Shown: positions 1-5,165 of the stretch, one piece after another
Layout: the number at the start of each line of letters is the position of its first letter
Position numbering within the stretch: the first letter of the stretch is position 1
Assembly: GCA_002068715.1 (NCBI GenBank)
Contig: MWAR01000469.1
Span: 1-5,165, forward strand
Direction of reading: 5' to 3'
DNA from: a bacterium ADurb.Bin374
GTDB lineage: Bacteria > Riflebacteria > Ozemobacteria > Ozemobacterales > Ozemobacteraceae
DNA length: 5,165 bases
Program-made: the position numbers and the translations under genes
Notes under the pieces: model-generated
What the model saw: only the letters and a program-made list of their open reading frames with translations
Databases searched by the model: none
What the model was told of the DNA's origin: nothing

Positions 1-45
1 GGTCACCGCCTCGGCGGTGAATATCTCCTCCCGGACGATCGCCAT
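1..45 (-). CDS. metK: N-terminal fragment, probable S-adenosylmethionine synthetase
   Basis: Only the first 15 codons are in the window; the gene reads leftward off the edge. The translation is MAIVREEIFTAEAVT. The FTAEAVT part matches the conserved start of MetK, which typically reads FTSESVTEGHPDK, within about ten residues of the N-terminus. MetK makes S-adenosylmethionine from methionine and ATP in the cytosol. The start is well supported: an AAGGAGG sits 8 nt upstream of the ATG on the minus strand. The decisive EGHPDK motif would fall just outside the window, so the identification rests on about seven residues and is an inference. If correct, this is a housekeeping gene transcribed divergently from the plus-strand operon. 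Confidence 0.5.
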   Translation of the reverse strand, partial: MAIVREEIFTAEAVT

Positions 46-53
46 TCTCGTGG

Positions 54-60
54 CCTCCTT
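54..60 (-). promoter_or_regulatory. Ribosome binding site of the minus-strand metK-like gene
   Basis: AAGGAGG on the minus strand, 8 nt before the ATG at 45-43. It is a near-perfect SD sequence. It decides that the leftward reading frame is a real gene start rather than chance, although only 45 coding bases are visible. Confidence 0.75.
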
Positions 61-117
61 GAAATTTCTGTTGCTGGGATCCGCGTCTCTCACCATTTTC
101 CGCCGGTGCACGATGCA

Positions 118-146
118 ACTTCTGGCCGTACGAGAAGTCGGGGCCA
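118..146. repeat. Two overlapping, mutually exclusive short hairpins
   Basis: ACTTCT (118-123) pairs with AGAAGT (133-138) around a 9-nt loop that contains the palindrome CGTACG (127-132). TGGCC (123-127) pairs with GGCCA (142-146). Both cannot form completely at once because T123 belongs to both and the second stem uses the loop of the first. On the minus strand this lies in the probable leader of the metK-like gene. The stems are only 6 and 5 bp, so a regulatory role or a protein-binding site is a guess. Confidence 0.3.
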
Positions 147-171
147 CATCAGGTGAAATGCGTGATAGAAT
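143..171 (+). promoter_or_regulatory. Candidate sigma70-type promoter for the three-gene operon
   Basis: TAGAAT (166-171) matches the -10 consensus at five of six positions. GCCACA (143-148) matches the -35 consensus at three of six, with a 17-bp spacer. Transcription would start near 178, leaving a leader of about 24 nt before the ATG at 202 that includes the SD. The -35 is weak and the sigma factors of this organism are unknown. Confidence 0.27.
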
Positions 172-201
172 GAAGTCCGAAGGGGAGGATGAGGAACGCG
201 G

Positions 202-777
202 ATGAATGACGTATCGGGATTTCTCGAGTTGCGCGCCATCGGCTACTTTTTCGGCCATCTGGGCAAGGTGTTCGTCGGGACAGGAGTGCTCGAAGCGTTC
301 GTCTGGCTCGCCATTGCCATGCTGGCCGGTCTGGCCGTCGCGATCATCGTACTGCTGAGCATTCCCAGGATTCTCGAAGACTATGTGAAGATCTACAACT
401 GGTATGTGAATTCCGATTTTTACGTCATTTTCGAAGAGAAAATCGAGGTCCGGCTCGTCTTCAAGCTGGTGTTTCTGCCGGTCTACCTCGTGGTCTCCCT
501 CTTTTTCCTCACCGTGAATCTCATGGTGCGAACCGCCTATCATCTCGTCGCGCGTCTGAACCTTCTGCGCTGCGTGAACTGCCACGCCAGGATCGAATGG
601 GCCGAGGGAACGGTCACCTGCGACGTCTGCGGCGATCACATCATCGGGGCCCCCACGAAGACGTGCCCCGGCTGTAATGCCAAGCCCAACGCCGTGCGCT
701 GCCCCTATTGCGGCTTTCTCGTGTTCATCGACCTGATCGGACAAGCACCGACGGGCCGAGCCGGACGAAAGAACTGA
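202..777 (+). CDS. Two-helix membrane protein with C-terminal double zinc ribbon
   Basis: A 191-residue protein that I do not recognise as a named family. Residues 1-30 are amphipathic. Helix 1 spans about 32-55 and helix 2 about 86-109, so both the N-terminus and the C-terminal tail should face the cytosol. The tail has four CxxC pairs: C124/C127, C140/C143, C155/C158 and C167/C170. This spacing is typical of two consecutive zinc ribbons (DZR-like), which usually mediate protein or nucleic-acid contacts. Each ribbon would bind one structural Zn. The ATG at 202 is supported by GAGG at 191-194 with 7 nt spacing, and a second purine-rich stretch lies at 181-188. The stop is followed after only 3 nt by gene 2, so the two should be co-translated. 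Function is unknown; an accessory or assembly role for the downstream membrane proteins is an inference. Confidence 0.88.
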   Translation: MNDVSGFLELRAIGYFFGHLGKVFVGTGVLEAFVWLAIAMLAGLAVAIIVLLSIPRILEDYVKIYNWYVNSDFYVIFEEKIEVRLVFKLVFLPVYLVVSLFFLTVNLMVRTAYHLVARLNLLRCVNCHARIEWAEGTVTCDVCGDHIIGAPTKTCPGCNAKPNAVRCPYCGFLVFIDLIGQAPTGRAGRKN

Positions 778-780
778 ATC

Positions 781-2424
781 ATGGTCATCCGCTCTCGAAA
801 CCGTCTTTATTATTTCGACAGGCATATATCAGACGCTTTTCTGCGGCTGACGGTCGTTTTTCTCGCCTTGTTCACCGGTGTTTCGGCCTGGCTGATGCTT
901 CTGCGCACGGACCCGTTCATCGACGCCGTGTTCTGGCCGCGTCTGCAGGACGAGATCGCGGATCTCGCCGGGAAGGAAGTAAGCAAGCTCGGAATGTCCG
1001 AACAGTCGCTGCTCACGCGGGTCATGCACGAGATGGAGCAGGACCGGGCCGGTATCACGAAGTTCCCCGAGTATGCGGAGCGGCTGTCGCCCAACAATCA
1101 GGCAATCGAGCTCATCCGCCTTCGCCTGACGATCCTCCGGTTGATGGTTCGCTCCATCGGTTTCGTGTTTCTGGCGTTTTTCATCGTCCTCTTCATCCTT
1201 CTGAGAGTCATCTACGGCGGCGCCGAGCGGCGCTGGAAAATATTTCATTGGATATACGGGCAGTTCAACAAGGATGGAGCGTCCCGCCAGCCGTATGGCC
1301 TGGTTCGTTCGCTGACGCCGTTTCAGCGAAAGATGTTCGAGATCGCCTTTGCGTCTTCGAAGGGCAATCCGGACGGGAGCCTGGAGTTCGACATCGGAAA
1401 GGTTGCCGCCCTTCTGTGGCCAGGCGAGGACGCCCTTACGGACCGCCGCAGAGGCATGATCGCGATCGCCTTCACTGAACTGTGCGACGAGTTTTTCTAC
1501 TTCCAGATTTCAGGCCAGCGCGGCATGGTGATCCGCACCTACTGCCCCCTGATCCCTTTCGAAGACCAGGTGAAAAGGGAATGGGTGCGCGATACCACAG
1601 GGCGCGAAATCGAGGCGTTCACCGCCGGCCGATTCCGATTCTCGCCGCCTCTGTATGAAGAGCATCTCAGGAACCGTTATCCGAAACTGCCGCACCCCGT
1701 TGCCTACGCGCTCGACGATCGCCGGCATCCCTTCTCGTTCCGGGCGTATCTGACTCTTTGGGAACTGCTGGTGGAGCGGAACAGGATCGATCTTGCGGCG
1801 GCCGGCCCCGATGCGGCAGGCGTTTCGAGCACCGTCGAACTGCCGCTGATGGGGCTGATCGAAAGGGCCTGTCTCGAGATGAGCGCCGGGCATGACGACA
1901 CGCTTCTCGAGCAGATCCACCAGGATCTCGGCAAACTCAAGGAGCTCGGCTTCATCCGGGCCTGGACGATCGAGGAGAACGGCGACCCCGTCCACCCCTC
2001 CTGGTACAAGTCCTCGAACCTGTTCGTCTACGATGCGACATCGAACACCTACCACATGAATTCCGGCCTCATCACACGCAAGATCTATCGGTTCGAGATG
2101 GCCTCCTGGACGGACCTCGAAAAGATCCACATCGTGCGACGGCGCTGCGCCTTCGTCGACAATCTCAACACCCCCTGCTCGCGGCAGGCCATGGCCGGAA
2201 GCCCCTATTGCAAGCGCCATGCAAAAGCGCTCGACTTCGAAACACCGAAGCTGTTCTACGAGAAGGTGAAGGCGTTAACGGCACCGAATGAATCCGACCC
2301 TTCCGTGCAGGATCCGCCCGGCACTCCACAGCGTTACTCGGCTGAGGATCTCGATGCAGCGCCGGCCGTCATCATTCCTCCGCCGCCTCCCTCCGATCCG
2401 GAGCCGCCGAAAAACCCGGCGTGA
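781..2424 (+). CDS. Unrecognised two-helix membrane protein with zinc-knuckle-like motif
   Basis: A 547-residue protein of no family I can name. Helix 1 is about 21-41 and helix 2 about 125-145. They enclose a charged, helix-prone segment (42-124) that would be extracytoplasmic if the N-terminus is inside. The large remainder (146-547) would be cytosolic. Residues 178-245 and 321-400 are helical with short strand-like ends, ending in FFYFQI and GFIRAW. This is loosely like winged-helix domains, including those of replication-initiator-type proteins, but I hold this weakly. A compact motif follows: C456-x9-C466-x10-C477-x2-H480, ending GSPYCKRH, which resembles short Cys3-His zinc knuckles. 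The tail (about 530-547) is proline-rich, including PPPPP, and is probably disordered. The ATG at 781 lies 3 nt after the gene 1 stop and has only a weak SD-like GAAAGAA upstream, consistent with coupling. The stop overlaps the gene 3 start. Confidence 0.85.
   Translation: MVIRSRNRLYYFDRHISDAFLRLTVVFLALFTGVSAWLMLLRTDPFIDAVFWPRLQDEIADLAGKEVSKLGMSEQSLLTRVMHEMEQDRAGITKFPEYAERLSPNNQAIELIRLRLTILRLMVRSIGFVFLAFFIVLFILLRVIYGGAERRWKIFHWIYGQFNKDGASRQPYGLVRSLTPFQRKMFEIAFASSKGNPDGSLEFDIGKVAALLWPGEDALTDRRRGMIAIAFTELCDEFFYFQISGQRGMVIRTYCPLIPFEDQVKREWVRDTTGREIEAFTAGRFRFSPPLYEEHLRNRYPKLPHPVAYALDDRRHPFSFRAYLTLWELLVERNRIDLAAAGPDAAGVSSTVELPLMGLIERACLEMSAGHDDTLLEQIHQDLGKLKELGFIRAWTIEENGDPVHPSWYKSSNLFVYDATSNTYHMNSGLITRKIYRFEMASWTDLEKIHIVRRRCAFVDNLNTPCSRQAMAGSPYCKRHAKALDFETPKLFYEKVKALTAPNESDPSVQDPPGTPQRYSAEDLDAAPAVIIPPPPPSDPEPPKNPA
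2421..2424 (+). promoter_or_regulatory. GTGA stop/start overlap coupling genes 2 and 3
   Basis: The TGA of gene 2 (2422-2424) overlaps a GTG (2421-2423) in the frame of gene 3. No SD lies at a normal distance; the nearest, CGGAG at 2399-2403, is 17 nt away. Termination-reinitiation is the likely mode of translation. There is no in-frame ATG before 2874, which is already beyond M1-M2, so GTG or TTG must be the start. Other in-frame options are GTG at 2466 and TTG at 2487, neither with a better SD. Confidence 0.6.
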
Positions 2425-5165
2425 CCTCAGACAGGCAAAACTCCTCTCCGAAACATCGGGCCGTCGTGACGGGAGCCGGTGAACCCTTGCCTCCGGGCGT
2501 TTCCGCGATACCGGTTCCGTCACGGACGTTTCCGACTCCCGAAGAGCTTGGCGGCCTCCGGGAGTCGGAAATCGAATCTCAACGGGACAGGTTCGGGACA
2601 AACCGGCTTTCACCGCCTCCCCGACCGCCATGGTGGACGGGATGGCTCAGGCAATTCGACGATCCGATCATCCGCATTCTTCTAGTGACAGCGGGTGCAA
2701 CGGCTCTCATCGGCATATCCGACGGCAGCCTGCTTGAAAGCGCCGTCATCGGCCTCATCATCCTCCTTGCCACGCTGATCGGCTTCATCAGCGAGGAGCG
2801 TGCCGAGCGTGAATTCGGCCTGCTGATCTCGGCCCGCGAATGCGTTCCGGTGCGCGTCATCCGCGACGGAGCAATGATCTCCATTGCCCGTTCGGACATC
2901 GTCGTCGATGACATCGTCTGGCTGGAAGCTGGAGACGAAGTGCCGGCAGACGGCTTCCTGCTGAACGGCCAGGCTGTTGAAGTCGACGAATCCATGTTAA
3001 CGGGTGACCGGCCATCCATATCGAAGGTTCCGTACGACCCGCATGCCATCGTCGTGACAGATGCCGGTCTTTCCTCTTCCGATCGCCTTCAGCGGGGCTC
3101 CATCGTCACTCACGGCCGCGGGGTGATGAGGGTCACCTCGGTCGGCGACGCCACGAAACTGGGTCAGGCAGGGGCGGCGGCGGCGGCTGAACGCGAAGAA
3201 CCGTCTCCGCTCAGACTGCAACTCGACGGCATCGCCCGCGCCATCGCCTTCTTCGGCGTCACCATATCCGCACTCGTTTTCACGGTTCTCATCGCAGGGC
3301 GCATCGCGAGCGGGAGCATCTCGTTCACTCCGGCCGAGGCTTGGGCCCATGCAATTTTCGGTTTTGGAATAGCTGTAATTATATTTCCCTTTTGGCTACC
3401 CGCGGCACTGGATGTTCTGGCCATCCTCGGATTTGAAGTCACGGGCAGGGATCTCTTCGCCACCCCCCCCTGGCGACTCGGTCTTCGCTGGGGCGGTATC
3501 TTTGTTGGCGCGGGACTCTTCCTGGGGATTGCCGCGGGCATCCTGCCCCCTGTTCCGGCGATGTGGGGAAACCGGCCGCTCGAGTCGGCCCTGTTGCAGG
3601 ATTTTCTTCAGACCCTCGCCCTGATCGTCGTCGCGGTCCCCGACGGGCTCAGCATGAGCATCACGCTGTGCCTCGCCTGGGGCATGCGCCGGCTGCTCGC
3701 GGGCCGGACCCTCGTGCGCCGGCTTCATGCCTGCGAGACGATCGGTGCCGTGACCGTCATCTGCACGGGCGACTCGGGAGCGATGCTGGAGCCGCGGCTC
3801 AGCGTCGGAAACATCATCCAGGGCCGTTCGCTTCAATCCCCGGAAACGGTCCCACATCCGCTTCTCGCTGAAGCCATGGCCGTGAATGCAACGGCACATC
3901 TCGCGCGACGACGAGGCGATCCGCCCGTCACGATCGGCGATCCGCTCGAGGGTGCGCTCCTGTTTTGGCTGCGCGATCGAGGTGTCTCTTACATGAGCCA
4001 CCGGAGCGGTTTCGAACTGTATCGCCAATGGCAGGCCGGTCCGGACACATGGTTCATGGCGACCCTGGGACATCCGGCGGAAAAGAATTCGCCTGACTCC
4101 TGGCGCCTGCATGTGAAAGCCCAGGGAGACATGCTGCTGAAGCGTTGTCGGAACGCTCTCGTCGATGGAAATATCGTTTCCCTCGAGGCAGGGTCGCCGG
4201 CCCGCGTCGCTCTGGAAAAGCATCTGGAAAGTCTATCCCCGGACGGCAGAACGATCGGTTTCGCCATGCGCGAGGGAACGGGGGCGTATCCCGACGATCC
4301 TGCGGCGGATCTGACATGGCTGGGAGGGGTTCTGATAACCGGGTCCATCTCGCCGGAAACGGCCGCCGCCTTGGATCAGTGCCGCCGGGCCGGCATCCGC
4401 GTAACGCTGGTCTCGTCCGCCAGCCCCGAGAGTGTGGCCAGGGTCGCACGCGAAGCCGGACTCGGCAGTGCAGACGCCGACACCGGCAGCATCCTGACGG
4501 GAGAGGCCATGCACAGGCTCGACGGCATGCATGCCGCACACGCCGCGGGCAGGCTCGCCGTTCTCGCCCGCGCAGACGCATCGGACCGCACGAAGCTTAT
4601 CGACCTCCTCAGGCAACGGGGGGAAGTCGTCGCCGCCGTCGGCGATCATGACGCTGATGTAGCCAGCCTGCGGCGGGCGGATATCGGTCTTGTCATGGGA
4701 AACGGCGCCTCCGAGCGGATACGATCCGCCGGCGACCTCGTCCTGCCCGACGAAGGGCTTCCCGTGCTTCTTTCAGCCGTGAAGTGGGGCCGCGCGCTCT
4801 TTCTCAACATCCAGCGCTTTCTCGTGTTCCAGCTTTCCGTCAACCTGATGGCCCTCGGAATCAATCTGCTGGGTCCTTTCATCGGGGTCCGCCTTCCGCT
4901 GACGATTCTCCAGATGCTCTGGGTAAATATCATCATGGATATATTTTCAGCCCTGGCGCTCGCCACCGAGCCTCCACATGCCGGCATTCTCGACGCCCCG
5001 CCGCGGAGGAGCCGGGATTTCATCGTGACAGGTGCAATGATTCAAGCGATCATGACGACGTCGGCGCTGTCCTTGTCCGCCTTCGTGCTCGTGCTGCGTC
5101 ACTGGCAGAGCCCGGACGGAAGCATCGACGCCCGCCGTCTGACGTGGTTTTTCTGCCTGTTCGTG
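2421..5165 (+). CDS. P-type ATPase homologue (type IIB, PMCA-like) with degenerate catalytic motifs; probable pseudoenzyme, 3' partial
   Basis: 915 codons are visible and the frame is still open; M8 is just beginning, so perhaps 80-100 residues are missing. Residues 1-73 are a Pro/Ser-rich cytosolic extension. M1 is about 83-99 and M2 107-123. The A domain contains VDESMLTGDR (188-197). M3 is about 272-293, two extra hydrophobic segments lie at 312-338 and 358-378, and M4 has PDGLS (407-411). VRRLHACET leads into VICTGDSGAML, where G450 and D451 occupy the Asp and Lys positions of DKTGT. The N domain keeps GDPLEGALL (506-514) but has AGPDTW (539-544) for FSxxRK and KAQGD (566-570) for KGAPE. 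Later come ITGSISPE (639-646) for IxDPxRPE, SSA (665-667) for TGD, K725, and GDHDAD (741-746) for GDGVND. M5 has N808; M6 has LWVNIIMD with N836 and D840; M7 is about 872-892. Active relatives pump Ca2+ by forming an aspartyl phosphate, which this protein should not be able to do. Homology is certain; loss of activity is a strong inference. Confidence 0.93.
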   Translation, partial: MTSDRQNSSPKHRAVVTGAGEPLPPGVSAIPVPSRTFPTPEELGGLRESEIESQRDRFGTNRLSPPPRPPWWTGWLRQFDDPIIRILLVTAGATALIGISDGSLLESAVIGLIILLATLIGFISEERAEREFGLLISARECVPVRVIRDGAMISIARSDIVVDDIVWLEAGDEVPADGFLLNGQAVEVDESMLTGDRPSISKVPYDPHAIVVTDAGLSSSDRLQRGSIVTHGRGVMRVTSVGDATKLGQAGAAAAAEREEPSPLRLQLDGIARAIAFFGVTISALVFTVLIAGRIASGSISFTPAEAWAHAIFGFGIAVIIFPFWLPAALDVLAILGFEVTGRDLFATPPWRLGLRWGGIFVGAGLFLGIAAGILPPVPAMWGNRPLESALLQDFLQTLALIVVAVPDGLSMSITLCLAWGMRRLLAGRTLVRRLHACETIGAVTVICTGDSGAMLEPRLSVGNIIQGRSLQSPETVPHPLLAEAMAVNATAHLARRRGDPPVTIGDPLEGALLFWLRDRGVSYMSHRSGFELYRQWQAGPDTWFMATLGHPAEKNSPDSWRLHVKAQGDMLLKRCRNALVDGNIVSLEAGSPARVALEKHLESLSPDGRTIGFAMREGTGAYPDDPAADLTWLGGVLITGSISPETAAALDQCRRAGIRVTLVSSASPESVARVAREAGLGSADADTGSILTGEAMHRLDGMHAAHAAGRLAVLARADASDRTKLIDLLRQRGEVVAAVGDHDADVASLRRADIGLVMGNGASERIRSAGDLVLPDEGLPVLLSAVKWGRALFLNIQRFLVFQLSVNLMALGINLLGPFIGVRLPLTILQMLWVNIIMDIFSALALATEPPHAGILDAPPRRSRDFIVTGAMIQAIMTTSALSLSAFVLVLRHWQSPDGSIDARRLTWFFCLFV
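2529..2571. repeat. 13-bp perfect inverted repeat inside the 5' end of gene 3
   Basis: TTTCCGACTCCCG (2529-2541) and CGGGAGTCGGAAA (2559-2571) are exact reverse complements separated by 17 nt. GAG (2544-2546) and CTC (2556-2558) can extend the stem past an AA bulge. It falls in codons 37-51, in the poorly conserved N-terminal extension and about 110 nt after the GTG. No T-run follows, so it is not a standard intrinsic terminator on the plus strand. It could be an mRNA structure, an operator for a dimeric regulator or a partial terminator. Confidence 0.8.
3463..3470 (+). repeat. Run of eight C within gene 3
   Basis: Eight consecutive C bases in codons 348-350, between the two extra hydrophobic segments. 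The reading frame is the same P-type ATPase frame on both sides, so the length given here keeps the gene open. Such tracts can slip during replication or be miscounted in sequencing. Confidence 0.85.

Larger units (their letters stand above)
46..201. other. Divergent intergenic region
   Basis: About 156 bp between the divergent starts of the metK-like gene and gene 1. It must hold the promoters for both directions. It contains the minus-strand SD (54-60), a weak plus-strand promoter candidate (143-171), two overlapping short inverted repeats (118-138 and 123-146) and the gene 1 SD. I looked for a SAM-sensing riboswitch on the minus strand, which would suit metK, and saw no recognisable core. 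No good minus-strand promoter stands out. Confidence 0.7.

Noticed and set aside
46..201. SAM-sensing riboswitch upstream of the metK-like gene
   Set aside because: I looked for the known SAM riboswitch cores on the minus strand and saw no matching conserved segments; only short hairpins are present.
17..205. Plus-strand 62-codon open frame ending in an ATGA overlap with gene 1
   Set aside because: It has no SD at its ATG, runs antisense over the well-supported metK-like start and crosses the intergenic region. Its composition is not protein-like beyond one hydrophobic stretch. The ATGA overlap alone is not enough.
708..1478. Plus-strand 256-codon open frame overlapping genes 1 and 2
   Set aside because: It is an out-of-frame shadow rich in Arg, Pro and His, typical of GC-rich coding DNA. 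It overlaps the two better-supported membrane proteins.
1510..2220. Minus-strand open frame of 236 codons opposite gene 2
   Set aside because: It is an antisense shadow of a coding region with strong membrane and zinc-motif features on the plus strand, and has no independent support.
2529..2571. Intrinsic terminator between genes 2 and 3
   Set aside because: The stem is strong but no T-run follows on the plus strand, and the frame of gene 3 reads straight through it.
3171..3188. GCG trinucleotide run in gene 3 as a functional repeat
   Set aside because: It is only four GCG units encoding part of a five-alanine stretch, common in GC-rich coding sequence.
3756..3806. Frameshift or sequencing error hiding a normal DKTGT motif
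   Set aside because: The other two frames do not encode it, the flanks align without gaps, and several distant motifs are changed too, so a single error cannot explain the pattern.

Overview
The window is about 5.2 kb of GC-rich DNA (around 60% G+C by eye) with dense coding, short gaps, clear Shine-Dalgarno (SD) sequences and GTG/ATG starts. It is bacterial chromosomal sequence, but nothing in it fixes the phylum.

Layout: the left edge (1-45, minus strand) holds the first 15 codons of a gene reading out of the window. Its N-terminus resembles S-adenosylmethionine synthetase (MetK). A gap of about 156 bp (46-201) separates it from a divergent plus-strand run of three tightly packed genes that fills the rest of the window. 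Gene 1 (202-777) is a small two-helix membrane protein with a double zinc ribbon at its C-terminus. Gene 2 (781-2424) is an unrecognised 547-residue protein with two N-terminal membrane helices, a large presumed cytosolic part with possible winged-helix character, a short Cys3-His zinc-knuckle-like motif and a proline-rich tail. Gene 3 (2421 to the right edge, still open) is a P-type ATPase homologue of the type IIB (PMCA-like calcium pump) subfamily. The gaps are 3 bp between genes 1 and 2 and a 4-bp stop/start overlap (GTGA) between genes 2 and 3, so the three look like one translationally coupled operon.

The notable point is gene 3. It keeps the P-type ATPase fold signatures: the M1-M2 pair, the A-domain framework, the stretch leading into the phosphorylation site, the GDPxEGALL region of the N domain, the hinge region, and the M5-M6 helices with their Asn and Asp. 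Almost every residue needed for ATP-driven transport is changed. DKTGT is replaced by GDSGA, TGES by TGDR, the FSxxRK nucleotide site by AGPDTW, KGAPE by KAQGD, the DPxR region by GSIS, and the TGD motif by SSA. The frame is open for 915 codons and the flanking alignment is gapless, so this looks like a maintained pseudoenzyme rather than a decaying gene. It also has two extra hydrophobic segments between M3 and M4, one carrying an M4-like P-x-x-L-P.

Working model (inference): the operon encodes a membrane complex of two zinc-binding membrane proteins and a catalytically dead P-type ATPase that may act as an ion-responsive sensor or scaffold rather than a pump. A 13-bp perfect inverted repeat lies in the first 150 bp of gene 3 and may tune its expression.
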